Source: Bradyrhizobium sp. 139 (GTDB lineage: Bacteria > Pseudomonadota > Alphaproteobacteria > Rhizobiales > Xanthobacteraceae). Taken from it: a DNA stretch of 64,000 nt. Numbering within the stretch: the first letter of the stretch is position 1; every line of letters begins with the position of its first letter. This document shows positions 1-10,825 of this stretch, one piece after another. The notes under the pieces were generated by a model. It was not told the origin of the DNA. It worked only from the letters and a program-made list of their open reading frames with translations, and did not search any database. The translations under genes were made by a program, and so were the position numbers. Where the stretch lies: positions 62,001-126,000 of the forward strand of contig NZ_JADPKS010000012.1 in the NCBI RefSeq assembly GCF_023074175.1, read 5' to 3'.

Positions 1-2222
<2,222 letters not shown>

Positions 2223-2229
2223 GGCCCCG

Positions 2230-2694
2230 ATGCCGCCTCCGGTCATCCGCCCCGCCCGTGCCGACGAATATGACGAGATCGGCCGCGTCTGGATGGAGAG
2301 CTGGGTCTCGACCGGGCTCGCCGAGGCGAGCCCCTTCCTGCTGGCGAACCTGCGTGCACGCATCCGGCGCGAGATCGAGAGCGGCTGGAGCCTGTTCGTC
2401 GCCGACGACGACGGTACGATCGCCGCGATGCTGGCGCTGCATCTGCCAAAGCTCTATCTCGACATGCTTTTCGTCGCGCCCGCCTATCAGGGTCAATCGC
2501 TCGGACGGCAATTGCTCGCCTTCACGCGCATGCTAATGCCGGATGAAATGTACCTGCGCTGCGTGCGCGAGAACGAAAAAGCCTGGCGCTGGTACGAGCG
2601 CGAAGGCTTTGTGTTCGAGAAGGAAGAGATCGAGCCATCGAACGGGTTTGTGATGAAGTATTATCGGTGGAAGAAAAAAGGAAACGCCCCATGA
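2230..2694 (+). CDS. GNAT-family N-acetyltransferase
   Basis: 154-residue predicted acetyl-CoA dependent N-acetyltransferase; the substrate cannot be read from the sequence. The C-terminal half carries the acetyl-CoA binding pattern (LYLDMLFVAPAYQGQSLGRQL, about residues 75-95) and the late GNAT segment ENEKAWRWYEREGFVFEKEE. The ATG at 2230 is taken because the frame upstream runs through oxyR. Its stop overlaps the start of the glutathione transferase gene in ATGA, so oxyR, this gene and the transferase form a tight block. Confidence 0.85.
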   Translation: MPPPVIRPARADEYDEIGRVWMESWVSTGLAEASPFLLANLRARIRREIESGWSLFVADDDGTIAAMLALHLPKLYLDMLFVAPAYQGQSLGRQLLAFTRMLMPDEMYLRCVRENEKAWRWYEREGFVFEKEEIEPSNGFVMKYYRWKKKGNAP

Positions 2695-3290
2695 TCAAGC
2701 TCTATTGGTCGCCCCGCTCGCGCTCGTTTACGACGCTCTGGCTGATGGAAGAAAGCGGCCTTCCCTATGAGCGCGTGCTGACCGACATTTCGACCGGCGC
2801 GCAAAAGGCGCCGGACTTTCTGAAGGTCAATCCGATGGGCAAGGTGCCGGCGCTGGCCGACGGCGACGCCGCGCTCGGCGAAGCCGCCGCGATCTGCGCC
2901 TACATTGCCGACCGCTATCCCGAGACGAAACTTGCGCCTGCTACGACCGATCCGCGCCGCGCGCGCTATCTGCAATGGCTGTTCTTCTCGCCCGGCTGCA
3001 TCGAGCCCGCCATCATCCAGATCTTTACCAAGATCGAGATCCCGGCCTCGACCGCGGCCTGGGGCAGCGCCACGCAGGTCTTCGACGTGCTGGAAGCTGC
3101 GCTCGCGAAGGGACCGTGGATCCTCGGCGAGGAGTTCTCCGCCGCGGATATCACGGTCGGGTCGGGCCTGAACTTCGCGGTGCGCCTGTTCAAGATGGTG
3201 CCGTCGCGCCCGGCCTTCGATGCTTATCTGGCGCGGTGCATGGCGCGGCCGGCATTCCAGCGCGCGGAGAAGATCGCGGCCGGATCATAG
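2691..3290 (+). CDS. Glutathione S-transferase family protein
   Basis: 199 residues. An N-terminal thioredoxin-like domain (MIKLYWSPRSRSFTTLWLM; cis-Pro region VNPMGKVPALADGD near residues 46-58; EAAAICAYIADRYP) precedes an all-helical C-terminal domain with the N-capping segment GEEFSAADITVG. These are standard GST landmarks. GSTs conjugate glutathione to electrophiles or reduce peroxides; the true substrate is unknown. It overlaps the preceding acetyltransferase by four bases (ATGA) and is the last gene of the oxyR block, which suggests but does not prove a role in oxidative stress. It converges with fabI 11 bases away. Confidence 0.88.
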   Translation: MIKLYWSPRSRSFTTLWLMEESGLPYERVLTDISTGAQKAPDFLKVNPMGKVPALADGDAALGEAAAICAYIADRYPETKLAPATTDPRRARYLQWLFFSPGCIEPAIIQIFTKIEIPASTAAWGSATQVFDVLEAALAKGPWILGEEFSAADITVGSGLNFAVRLFKMVPSRPAFDAYLARCMARPAFQRAEKIAAGS

Positions 3291-3301
3291 CCGCTAGCAC
3301 C

Positions 3302-4105
3302 TTACTGCTCCGACGACTTCAGATCCTCCGGCTTCGGCATCAGGATGATGTTGTAGCCGGAATCGACATAGTGGATCTCGCCGGTCACGCCGCCGGAGAG
3401 ATCCGACAACAGATACAGCGCCGAGCCGCCGAGCTCATCGAGCGTGACGCCGCGGCGGAGCGGCGAATGTTTTTGCATAAAGCCGAACATCGCGCGCGCC
3501 TCGCCGATGCCCGAGCCGGCGAGCGTGCGGATGGGGCCTGCGGAGATCGCGTTGACGCGAATGCCGCGTGGTCCGAAATCGGAGGCGAGGTAGCGCACGG
3601 AGGCTTCCAGCGCCGCCTTGGCCACGCCCATCACGTTATAGTTCGGCATCGCGCGCATCGAGGCGCCGAAGGTCAGCGTGATCATGCTGCCGCCCTCCGT
3701 CATCAGCTCGGCAGCGCGTTTTGCTATTTCCGTGAAGGAGAAGCAGGAGATCACCATGGTGCGCGAAAAATTCTCGCGGCTGGTGTCGACATAGCGGCCC
3801 TTGAGCTCGTTCTTGTCGGCAAAGCCGATCGCGTGGATCACGAAATCCAGGCGGCCCCATTTCTCGCGGAGCGCAGCGAAGGCGGCATCGACGCTGCCGA
3901 TATCCTCGACGTCGCAAGGCAGCACCATATCGACGCCGAGTTGCTCCGCCAGCGGCTTGACGCGCTTGCCCAGCGCCTCGCCCTGGAAGGTGAAGGCAAG
4001 CTCGGCGCCATGGGCATGCAGCGTCTTCGCCATGCCCCAGGCGATCGAATGATCATTGGCGATGCCCATGATCAGACCGCGCTTGCCTTTCATCAATCCT
4101 TCCAT
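3302..4105 (-). CDS. fabI: Enoyl-[acyl-carrier-protein] reductase (NADH) FabI
   Basis: Short-chain dehydrogenase fold enzyme of 267 residues that reduces the trans-2-enoyl-ACP double bond in the last step of each fatty acid elongation cycle. The N-terminal glycine-rich dinucleotide segment is LIMGIANDHSIAWG (11-24). The FabI catalytic signature YNVMGVAK places Tyr156 and Lys163 at the same numbers as in E. coli FabI, so triclosan/isoniazid-type binding features of the family are retained. Last gene of the fabA-fabB-fabI run; paralogues are common in rhizobia, so this copy belongs to the unsaturated fatty acid cluster. A second start (internal Met5) is possible. Confidence 0.95.
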   Translation of the reverse strand: MEGLMKGKRGLIMGIANDHSIAWGMAKTLHAHGAELAFTFQGEALGKRVKPLAEQLGVDMVLPCDVEDIGSVDAAFAALREKWGRLDFVIHAIGFADKNELKGRYVDTSRENFSRTMVISCFSFTEIAKRAAELMTEGGSMITLTFGASMRAMPNYNVMGVAKAALEASVRYLASDFGPRGIRVNAISAGPIRTLAGSGIGEARAMFGFMQKHSPLRRGVTLDELGGSALYLLSDLSGGVTGEIHYVDSGYNIILMPKPEDLKSSEQ

Positions 4106-4133
4106 CGGCTCGTAACTCCACTATTCCGAGGTC

Positions 4134-4224
4134 ATCGCCCGCGCATGCGGGCGATCCAATAATCCGAGACTGTTGTTGCAAGCCGAGAAGCCGCGGCCTA
4201 CTGGATGCCCCGCATTCGCGGGGC
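4134..4224. repeat. Pair of short palindromes between fabB and fabI
   Basis: Two hairpins lie in the 136-base gap: ATCGCCCGC-GCAT-GCGGGCGAT (4134-4155) and GCCCCGC-ATTC-GCGGGGC (4207-4224). The second resembles a widespread Bradyrhizobium intergenic hairpin family. They may form transcript hairpins between fabB and fabI; no T-run follows, so termination is not claimed. Confidence 0.6.
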
Positions 4225-4241
4225 ACGACAGCGCGCTGAAA

Positions 4242-5465
4242 TCACGCATCCAGCCGGCTGAACACCAGCGTGGCGTTGGTGCCGCCGAAGCCAAAGGAGT
4301 TCGACAGCACGGTGCCGATTTTGACGTTGTCGATGCGCTTGCGCACGATCGGCATGTCGGCGAACACGGGATCGAGTTCCTGGATGTGAGCGCTCTCGCA
4401 GATGAAGCCGTTGTTCATCATCAGCAGCGAATAGATCGCCTCCTGCACACCGGTCGCACCGAGCGAATGGCCGGTCAGCGCCTTGGTCGCCGAGATCGGC
4501 GGGCATTTCTCGCCAGTTCCGAACACCCTGCGGAGCGCGTCCATCTCCGGCGGATCGCCGGCCGGCGTCGAGGTCGCGTGCGGATTGATGTAGTCGACCT
4601 TGGTCTTGACCGTCGACATCGCCATGCGCATGCAGCGCTCGGCGCCCTCGCCGGAGGGCGCGACCATGTCGTATCCGTCCGACGTCGCGCCGTAGCCGAC
4701 GATCTCGCCGTAAATGCGCGCGCCGCGCGCCTTGGCATGTTCGAGCTCTTCCAACACCAGCACGCCGGCACCGCCGGCAATCACGAAGCCGTCGCGGTTG
4801 ACGTCGTAGGGGCGCGAGGCGGTGGCGGGAGTGTCGTTGTATTTCGAGGACATCGCGCCCATGGCGTCGAACAGCACCGAGAGCGACCAGTCCAGTTCCT
4901 CGCAGCCACCGGCGAAGATGATGTCCTGCTTCCCGATCTGGATCGTCTCATAGGCGTTGCCGACGCAGTGGTTCGACGTCGCGCAGGCCGACGAGATCGA
5001 GTAGTTCACGCCCTTGATCTTGAACCAGGTCGCGAGCGTCGCGGAGGCCGTGGACGACATCGCCTTCGGCACTGCAAACGGTCCGACGCGCTTGGGTCCC
5101 TTGGTGCGGGTGATGTCGGCGGCCTCGACAATGGTGCGGGCGGATGGGCCACCGGAGCCCATGATGATGCCGGTGCGGATATTGGAGATTTCTTCGGGCG
5201 ACAGACCGGAGTCCTGGATCGCCTGCTCCATCGCGATATGATTCCATCCCGCCCCCTGGCCGAGGAAGCGCATCGCGCGCCGGTCGACAACCGTTGCAGG
5301 ATCGATCGTCGGTGCACCTTGCACCTGCGAACGGAAGCCGAGCTCGGCATATTTCTCAGCCCGCGAAATGCCTGACTTCGCCTCGTGGAGGCTCGCAAGC
5401 ACTTCCTGGGTGTTGTTTCCGATCGACGAGACGATTCCCATCCCGGTGACCACAACCCGCCTCAT
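4242..5465 (-). CDS. fabB: 3-oxoacyl-[acyl-carrier-protein] synthase I FabB
   Basis: Condensing enzyme of 407 residues that elongates acyl-ACP with malonyl-ACP and is needed for unsaturated fatty acid synthesis. The Cys-His-His active site is visible: Cys161 in [15 protein letters not shown], His296 in [12 protein letters not shown] and His333 in [13 protein letters not shown], with Lys328 between them. The start [16 protein letters not shown] is the usual KAS N-terminus. The fabA gene lies 40 bases upstream on the same strand, and the fabA-fabB pairing is diagnostic of the anaerobic unsaturated fatty acid route; fabI follows downstream. Confidence 0.95.
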   Translation of the reverse strand: MRRVVVTGMGIVSSIGNNTQEVLASLHEAKSGISRAEKYAELGFRSQVQGAPTIDPATVVDRRAMRFLGQGAGWNHIAMEQAIQDSGLSPEEISNIRTGIIMGSGGPSARTIVEAADITRTKGPKRVGPFAVPKAMSSTASATLATWFKIKGVNYSISSACATSNHCVGNAYETIQIGKQDIIFAGGCEELDWSLSVLFDAMGAMSSKYNDTPATASRPYDVNRDGFVIAGGAGVLVLEELEHAKARGARIYGEIVGYGATSDGYDMVAPSGEGAERCMRMAMSTVKTKVDYINPHATSTPAGDPPEMDALRRVFGTGEKCPPISATKALTGHSLGATGVQEAIYSLLMMNNGFICESAHIQELDPVFADMPIVRKRIDNVKIGTVLSNSFGFGGTNATLVFSRLDA

Positions 5466-5505
5466 GACAGCCTCGCCTAAATCGTTGTCTTTCTTGGTGA
5501 TGCGC

Positions 5506-6027
5506 TCAGCCCAGGCTCGTTCCCTGCTTGAACAGGCCGACCTTCAGATCCTTCGCGCGATAGATAATCTGGTCATCGACCGAAAGCCATCCGTCGGCGA
5601 TGCCGAGCACCAGCTTTGAACGCATCACGCGCTTGATGTCGATGTTGTACACAACCTTGCGGGCCTCGGGCAGCACCTGGCCGCTGAACTTCAGCTCGTT
5701 CAGGCCAAGCGCGCGGCCGCGACCTTCACCGCCACTCCAGCCCAGATAGAAGCCGACCATTTGCCACAGCGCATCGAGGCCGAGGCAGCCGGGCATGACG
5801 GGATCGTTCTTGAAGTGGCAGCCGAAGAACCAGAGGTCGGGCTTCACGTCGAGCTCGGCGCGCACCACGCCCTTGCCGAACTCGCCACCGGTCTCGCTGA
5901 TGTCCGTAATGCGGTCGAACATGAGCATCGGCGGCAGCGGCAGTTGGGCATTGCCCGGGCCGAACATCTCGCCGCGGGCACATGCCAGCAGATCTTCATA
6001 TTCGTAGCCGTTGCGCCTATTCAGCAT
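5506..6027 (-). CDS. fabA: 3-hydroxydecanoyl-[acyl-carrier-protein] dehydratase/isomerase FabA
   Basis: Hot-dog fold enzyme that dehydrates 3-hydroxydecanoyl-ACP and isomerises the product to cis-3-decenoyl-ACP, the branch point for unsaturated fatty acids. The start at 6027 gives 173 residues, the family's usual size, and is preceded by AGAGG. Catalytic His71 lies in [14 protein letters not shown] and Asp85 in [10 protein letters not shown]. The frame stays open upstream to 6177, but that segment has no FabA similarity. First gene of fabA-fabB-fabI and divergent from irr, a neighbourhood known in Rhizobiales. Confidence 0.95.
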   Translation of the reverse strand: MLNRRNGYEYEDLLACARGEMFGPGNAQLPLPPMLMFDRITDISETGGEFGKGVVRAELDVKPDLWFFGCHFKNDPVMPGCLGLDALWQMVGFYLGWSGGEGRGRALGLNELKFSGQVLPEARKVVYNIDIKRVMRSKLVLGIADGWLSVDDQIIYRAKDLKVGLFKQGTSLG

Positions 6028-6375
6028 GCGAAGCCTCTGTTCAAATCCCGATTGAGCGGCGTTTTTGGCGAAAATGGGCCCCGTTTCGTTCGGAAGCAGC
6101 GCCAATTGCCGTCGCCAGGCGCGACGCCCGCGAGCCCGGTGGACTGCCGGCCGGGCCCCAATGCCCGGCTGCGCCACAAATCGGCTCAGCGGAACCGCGC
6201 GCTCTCTAACACAGGCATTTCGGGTGGCAAAGCGATCTCATGAAGGTAGAATGACCGGGTGCTCGCCCGGTTCCATACCTGATTAGAACCACTCTAGTTG
6301 CGAGAAACTTGCATCTGCATCTATCTGTCCATATATTGCAGGAAGATAGTGTTCACGCGTGCCCGATTTTTGGAA
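6028..6375. other. Divergent intergenic region fabA-irr
   Basis: 348 bases without a gene, holding the promoters of fabABI (leftward) and irr (rightward). The one recognisable element is the ICE-like palindrome at 6284-6296, reported separately. No tRNA or other RNA gene was recognised. Confidence 0.6.
6284..6296. promoter_or_regulatory. Irr/ICE-like palindrome upstream of irr
   Basis: TAGAACCACTCTA, identical over 13 bases to the site in the katG-oxyR region at 1225-1237. In context it reads TTAGAA-CCA-CTCTAG, close to the iron control element of rhizobia. It lies 80 bases before the irr start codon, a position suited to autoregulation by Irr or control by a Fur/Mur protein; which protein binds is inference. 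Confidence 0.5.
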
Positions 6376-6867
6376 ATGAACGAGAACAACGCGCCCCATC
6401 ACGATGAAGACGCCCAGGCGGCGGCCCTTCTGCCCGGTCGCCAGCCGGCCCTGACCGGCTGCCCGTGGCACGACGTCAACGAAATGCTCCAGTCCGCCGG
6501 CCTCCGTCCGACGCGCCAAAGGATGGCGCTCGGCTGGTTGCTGTTCGGCAAGGGTGCGCGCCACCTCACGGCTGAAATGCTGTACGAGGAAGCGACGCTG
6601 GCCAAGGTGCCGGTGTCGCTCGCCACCGTCTACAACACATTGAACCAGCTTACCGATGCCGGCCTGCTGCGCCAGGTCAGTGTCGACGGCACCAAGACCT
6701 ATTTCGACACCAACGTCACCACCCACCACCATTATTACCTCGAGAACAGCCACGAGCTGGTCGATATCGAGGATCCGCATCTGGCGCTGTCCAAGATGCC
6801 GGAGGTGCCGGAGGGTTACGAGATCGCCCGCATCGACATGGTCGTGCGCCTGCGCAAGAAGCGCTGA
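6376..6867 (+). CDS. irr: Iron response regulator Irr (Fur family, heme-sensing)
   Basis: Fur-family transcription factor controlling heme synthesis and iron genes; it is degraded when it binds heme. The ATG at 6376 gives 163 residues. The heme regulatory motif Cys29-Pro30 sits in LTGCPWHDVNEML, and His117-His119 form the consecutive histidine cluster (TTHHHYY) of the second heme site; both features are characteristic of Bradyrhizobium Irr and absent from most other Irr proteins, so conditional degradation by heme is expected. The winged-helix domain spans about residues 35-100 (LRPTRQRMALGWLLF and VSLATVYNTLNQL). The frame is open upstream to 6298, but the shorter start fits the known N-terminus. 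Divergent from fabA. Confidence 0.96.
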   Translation: MNENNAPHHDEDAQAAALLPGRQPALTGCPWHDVNEMLQSAGLRPTRQRMALGWLLFGKGARHLTAEMLYEEATLAKVPVSLATVYNTLNQLTDAGLLRQVSVDGTKTYFDTNVTTHHHYYLENSHELVDIEDPHLALSKMPEVPEGYEIARIDMVVRLRKKR

Positions 6868-6920
6868 GATCTATCCTAAACTGCTGATTTAGTCGTCATG
6901 GCCGGGCTTGCCCCCAAGCG

Positions 6921-7451
6921 TCAGTTGACCTGCTCGTCCGAGTAGACGCCCCAAAGGCGCTCCTGCTGGATCCAGCCGTCAAAGCCGTTGCCGGTCACGC
7001 GGCACCAGTTTGCGCTGCATTTCTTGACCTGCGTGACGACGCCGGCCTGGAGCTTGGCCGCAACCGCGCTGTCGGGATCGGCGCGGTCGTAGATCGGCGC
7101 GAGCTCGTCCCTGTGTTTCATGGTGACGACCGCCGTGCGGCGGCCCGACAGCAGCGAATGATAGACCCAGCCCTCAGAGCCTTCGGAATCGCGCACCCGG
7201 CGCCAGTTCTCGAACTCGGCGGTGATTTCGACCGGCAGGCCAGCGCGGGTGTAGACCCAGGCCACATCATTGTCCTTGGTCGGGCCGGCGCGGACGTTGA
7301 CGTGATCCGATTTGAGGCTGACATAGCGCGGCACCGGAAGGCCACTGGCAGTCTGGGGGGTAGTGTCCTTCGCCGAATGCGAGGGGCTGACCGAAGCGCT
7401 CAACCAGGTGCAAACGAGCGCCATCACCGAACAAAAACGCCCCAACGCCAT
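6921..7451 (-). CDS. Secreted SH3-domain protein
   Basis: 176 residues with an N-terminal signal peptide (MALGRFCSVMALVCTWLSAS) and two SH3-like segments: LKSDHVNVRAGPTKDNDVAWVY with VEITAEFENWRRVRDSEGSEGWV, then a second SH3-like module with KKCSANWCRVTGNGFDGWIQ. Bacterial SH3 domains of this type bind cell-wall peptides, so a periplasmic or envelope role is likely; no enzyme domain is visible. The ATG at 7451 is preceded by AGGAGA; a TTG at 7454 is an alternative. Convergent with irr. Confidence 0.8.
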   Translation of the reverse strand: MALGRFCSVMALVCTWLSASVSPSHSAKDTTPQTASGLPVPRYVSLKSDHVNVRAGPTKDNDVAWVYTRAGLPVEITAEFENWRRVRDSEGSEGWVYHSLLSGRRTAVVTMKHRDELAPIYDRADPDSAVAAKLQAGVVTQVKKCSANWCRVTGNGFDGWIQQERLWGVYSDEQVN

Positions 7452-7775
7452 CAACCCGTCTCCTGTCGAGAATCCCGCCGAGCCGGGTCCTCACCCCAAA
7501 TTCCAAACCTGCCGCGCAATCCCCTCTCCCGCCCCACGCGGGTGTTCCCGAAGCCTTGAACCTGTGGTTCTTGTCTTGGCCCGGCCTTCTGCTAGAGAGG
7601 ACGGACATCTGAACAACCAGTTTGCCCCGATTTTCCGGGTGGAAATGTCGGGAGAGCTTGAAGGAAACGCCGGGGACGACACGGCAAAGGCAGTGTCGAA
7701 CAACCGGGTTAATGGGGCCTCAACGGCCGGCCTTTGGCGACAGAGGCGGCTTGCAACGCCTCATGAGGGCAGGAC
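7452..7775. other. Divergent intergenic region, no recognised element
   Basis: 324 bases between the SH3-protein gene and the 2-hydroxyacid dehydrogenase gene. Short frames overlap here, but none has a convincing start with a ribosome binding site or family resemblance. It must contain both promoters; nothing specific is recognised. Confidence 0.5.
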
Positions 7776-8777
7776 ATGTCGGTGAAGAAAAAGCCCCTCG
7801 TCGTGGTGACGCGCAAGCTGCCGGACTCGATCGAGACCCGGATGCGCGAGCTGTTCGACGCGCGGATCAATCTCGACGACACGCCAATGTCGGCCGAGCA
7901 GATCGCCGAAGCCGCGTGCACGGCCGACGTGCTGGTTCCGACCGTCACCGACCACATCACCGCCGACATCGTCAACCAGCCCGATTGCAAGCTCCGCCTG
8001 ATCGCCAATTTCGGCAACGGCGTCGACAACATCGATGTTGCGGCCGCGCATGCCCGCGGCATCACCGTCACCAACACGCCAAAAGTTCTGACCGAAGACA
8101 CCGCCGACATGACCATGGCGCTGATCCTGGCCGTGCCGCGCCGGATGATCGAAGGCGCCTCGATCCTGACGGAAGGAAAGCCCTGGGCCGGCTGGTCGCC
8201 GACCTGGATGCTCGGCCACCGCATCGGCGGCAAGCGTCTCGGCATTATCGGCATGGGCCGCATCGGCCAGGCGGTCGCACGCCGCGCCCGCGCCTTCGGC
8301 TTGCAGATCCACTATCATAACCGCCGTCCCGTCGCGCCTGTCATCGCCGAAGAGCTTGGCGCGACCTATTGGGAAAGTCTCGACCAGATGCTGGCGCGGA
8401 TGGACATCATCTCGGTGAACTGTCCGCACACGCCGGCGACCTATCATCTGCTCTCGGCGCGGCGGCTGAAACTGATCCGGAAGGACGCCTACATCGTCAA
8501 CACCGCGCGCGGCGGGGTGACCGACGAGGACACGCTGATCAAGCTGATCGAGGGCGGTGAGATCGGTGGCGCCGGCCTCGACGTCTACGAGCACGAGCCC
8601 GCGGTCAATCCAAAGCTGGTGCGGCTCGCCAAGGCCGGCAAGGTGACGCTGCTGCCGCATATGGGCTCCGCCACGATCGAGGGCCGCGTCGAGATGGGCG
8701 AGAAGGTGATCATCAACATCCGAACCTTCCTCGATGCCCACAAGCCGCCGGATCGCGTGCTGCCGAGCATGCTCTGA
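7776..8777 (+). CDS. D-2-hydroxyacid dehydrogenase (glyoxylate/hydroxypyruvate reductase-like)
   Basis: NAD(P)H-dependent enzyme of 333 residues expected to reduce glyoxylate or hydroxypyruvate to the D-2-hydroxyacid. The Rossmann motif is GKRLGIIGMGRIGQAVARRA; catalytic Arg lies in NTARGGVTDEDTL, Glu in GAGLDVYEHEP and His in LLPHMGSATIEGR, the Arg-Glu-His triad of the family. The N-terminal substrate domain includes LRLIANFGNGVDNID. The ATG is preceded by AGGAC. Glyoxylate reductase (gyaR-type) is the closest fit, but exact substrate specificity cannot be read from the sequence, so no gene symbol is assigned. Convergent with the following LysR gene, 3 bases between stops. Confidence 0.88.
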   Translation: MSVKKKPLVVVTRKLPDSIETRMRELFDARINLDDTPMSAEQIAEAACTADVLVPTVTDHITADIVNQPDCKLRLIANFGNGVDNIDVAAAHARGITVTNTPKVLTEDTADMTMALILAVPRRMIEGASILTEGKPWAGWSPTWMLGHRIGGKRLGIIGMGRIGQAVARRARAFGLQIHYHNRRPVAPVIAEELGATYWESLDQMLARMDIISVNCPHTPATYHLLSARRLKLIRKDAYIVNTARGGVTDEDTLIKLIEGGEIGGAGLDVYEHEPAVNPKLVRLAKAGKVTLLPHMGSATIEGRVEMGEKVIINIRTFLDAHKPPDRVLPSML

Positions 8778-8780
8778 GGT

Positions 8781-9692
8781 TTATTTGCTGCGCGCTTCGC
8801 GCTTGCGCCAATCAGCGGCGAAATCGATGAAGGCGCGCAGCGCCGGCGGCACCTGGCGCCGGCTCGGATAGTACAGGAACGGTCCCGGAAACGGCTCGCA
8901 CCAGTCTTCCAGCAAGCTGACCAGCGCGCCGGACTTCACGGCTTCATGGACGTAACCATCGAGCGTTGCCCATATGCCGACGCCGTCGATCACGGCGCGC
9001 ATGGCAAGACCCATGTTGGTCGAGATCAGCTTGGCCGGCGGGTCGACCTTCACCAGCTGGCCAGCCTTCTCGAACTCCAAATCATGCATGACGCCGCTCG
9101 AGTAGCGGGCGCGGATGCAATCATGATCGAGCAAATCCTTCGGATGCAGGGGCCTGCCGCGGCGCGCGATGTATTTGGGCGAGGCGACGACGACATAGCT
9201 CTGCGGGCCGCTCAGCGGGATCGCCACCATGTCCTGCGCAAGATGTTCGCCATAGCGCACGCCGGCATCAAAACCCGCGCTGACGATGTCGACAAATCCG
9301 CTTTCGGAGACGACGTCGAGATCGACCTGCGGGTGCGCCTCGAGGAACGGCCCGGCCATCGGCGCCAGCACGAGATCGACGGCGGGCGGCGGCGCGTTGA
9401 TGCGGAGGCGCCCCGATGCCACCTCGCGCAGGCCCCGGACCTGCTCGAGGGCATCGCCGACTTCGCGCAGCGCCGGAGCGACGCGCGACAGCAGCAGCTC
9501 GCCCGCCTCGGTCAGCGCGACGCTGCGGGTGGTGCGGTTCATCAGGCGGACGCCGAGGCGCTCCTCCAGGTCCCGTAGCCGCTGGCTAAGGCTCGACACC
9601 GACACGCGAATTTCGACCGCCGCACGCCGGAAATTGCGGGTGCGGGCGATCGCCACGAAGGCGTCGAGATCGCGCAAATCGGGATCGGCCAT
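8781..9692 (-). CDS. LysR-family transcriptional regulator
   Basis: 303 residues with an N-terminal helix-turn-helix (about 5-65; AFVAIARTRNFRRAAVEIRV and SQRLRDLEERLGVRL) and a substrate-binding-like effector domain from about residue 90. The small effector-domain style (VASGRLRINAPPPAVDLVLAP, FVDIVSAGFDAGVRYGE) is that of the DmlR/CrgA-like subgroup. It is divergent from the aldo/keto reductase gene with 116 bases between starts, the usual layout for a LysR regulator and its target. The effector is unknown. Confidence 0.88.
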   Translation of the reverse strand: MADPDLRDLDAFVAIARTRNFRRAAVEIRVSVSSLSQRLRDLEERLGVRLMNRTTRSVALTEAGELLLSRVAPALREVGDALEQVRGLREVASGRLRINAPPPAVDLVLAPMAGPFLEAHPQVDLDVVSESGFVDIVSAGFDAGVRYGEHLAQDMVAIPLSGPQSYVVVASPKYIARRGRPLHPKDLLDHDCIRARYSSGVMHDLEFEKAGQLVKVDPPAKLISTNMGLAMRAVIDGVGIWATLDGYVHEAVKSGALVSLLEDWCEPFPGPFLYYPSRRQVPPALRAFIDFAADWRKREARSK

Positions 9693-9808
9693 TGTTCGAT
9701 ATGATGAACAAGCTATTCTTAATTGTCCAGCTTATCAGCGCAATTGAGCGAACGCATATCTGCCCTCGTCACGCGGCGCGATCTGCGCCGCCTTTCGAGG
9801 AGAGCATC

Positions 9809-10816
9809 ATGGAACAGCGCAAGCTCGGTTCAACCGGCCCCACCGTCTCAAGCCTCGGCCTCGGCTGCATGGGAATGTCCGAGGTCTATGGCCCGGCCGA
9901 TCGCGGCGAAGGCATCGCCACGATCCATGCGGCGCTCGATGCCGGCATCACGCTGCTAGATACCGGCGATTTTTACGCCATGGGCCACAACGAAATGCTG
10001 GTGCGCGAGGCGTTGAAGGACGTAGCGCGCGAGAAAGTGCAGATCAGCGTCAAGTTCGGCGCGCTGCGCGGCCCCGCCGGCGAGTTCGCCGGGATCGACT
10101 CGCGGCCGGCCGCAACGAGGAACTTCCTCGCCTATTCGCTGCAGCGGCTCGGCACCGATTACATCGACATCTACCGCCCGGCGCGGCTTGATCCCAACGT
10201 CCCGATCGAGGAGACGGTGGGCGGCCTCGCCGAGATGGTGAAGGCCGGCTACATCAGGCATATCGGCCTGTCCGAGGTCGGCTCCGACACCATCCGCCGC
10301 GCGCACGCCGTGCATCCGATCGCCGATCTCCAGATCGAATATTCGCTGATCGAACGCGGCATCGAACGCGACATCCTCAAGACCTGCCGCGAGCTCGGCA
10401 TCGGCATCACAGCCTATGGCGTGCTGGCGCGCGGCCTGATCAGCGGCCATTGGTCGAAGGATTCCGGCAAGACCGGCAAGGACTACCGGCTGATGAGCCC
10501 GCGCTTCCAGGGCGCGAACCTCGATGCCAATCTCGCGCTGGCCGAGCAGCTGCGCGCCATCGCCGGCGAGATCGGTGCGACGCCGGCGCAGGTCGCAATC
10601 GCCTGGGTGGCAGCGCAAGGCAAGGAGATCGTGCCGCTGGTCGGCGCTCGCACCCGCAACCGTCTCACCGAGGCGCTCGGTGCGACCAAGGTCGCGCTGA
10701 CGCCGGTTCATCTTGCGGCGTTGGCAAAAGCTTTCCCGCCGGATGTCGCTTCCGGCACGCGCTATACGGCCGAGCAGATGGCGCATCTCGATAGCGAGAA
10801 GCCTGCCACCGCGTAG
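9809..10816 (+). CDS. Aldo/keto reductase with atypical catalytic tetrad
   Basis: 335-residue TIM-barrel protein of the aldo/keto reductase superfamily, similar to the AKR13-type oxidoreductases. Visible family segments: LGLGCMGMSEVYG, LLDTGDFYAMGHNEMLVREAL, QISVKFG, and VPLVGARTRNRLTEALGA for NADP binding. Of the Asp-Tyr-Lys-His tetrad, Asp51, Tyr56 and Lys82 are present; the His usually found in the fourth strand (YxxHRxDP) aligns with Ala125 in YRPARLDP. The protein may be a reductase with altered chemistry, or the His may be supplied elsewhere. Start ATG with GAGGAGA upstream; an upstream in-frame extension to 9692 overlaps the divergent promoter and is rejected. Likely controlled by the adjacent LysR protein. 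Confidence 0.85.
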   Translation: MEQRKLGSTGPTVSSLGLGCMGMSEVYGPADRGEGIATIHAALDAGITLLDTGDFYAMGHNEMLVREALKDVAREKVQISVKFGALRGPAGEFAGIDSRPAATRNFLAYSLQRLGTDYIDIYRPARLDPNVPIEETVGGLAEMVKAGYIRHIGLSEVGSDTIRRAHAVHPIADLQIEYSLIERGIERDILKTCRELGIGITAYGVLARGLISGHWSKDSGKTGKDYRLMSPRFQGANLDANLALAEQLRAIAGEIGATPAQVAIAWVAAQGKEIVPLVGARTRNRLTEALGATKVALTPVHLAALAKAFPPDVASGTRYTAEQMAHLDSEKPATA

Positions 10817-10825
10817 CATCTGCAA

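Noticed and set aside
5506..6177. Longer 223-residue version of FabA
   Set aside because: The first 50 residues match no FabA, and 6027 has a proper AGAGG site and family length.
6893..6915. GTCATGGCCGGGCTTG fragment after irr
   Set aside because: Looks like part of a common intergenic repeat but only one arm is present; no partner arm is nearby.
7363..7785. Short plus-strand frame in the gap before the 2-hydroxyacid dehydrogenase
   Set aside because: No ribosome site, no domain; overlaps the SH3 gene and the promoter region.
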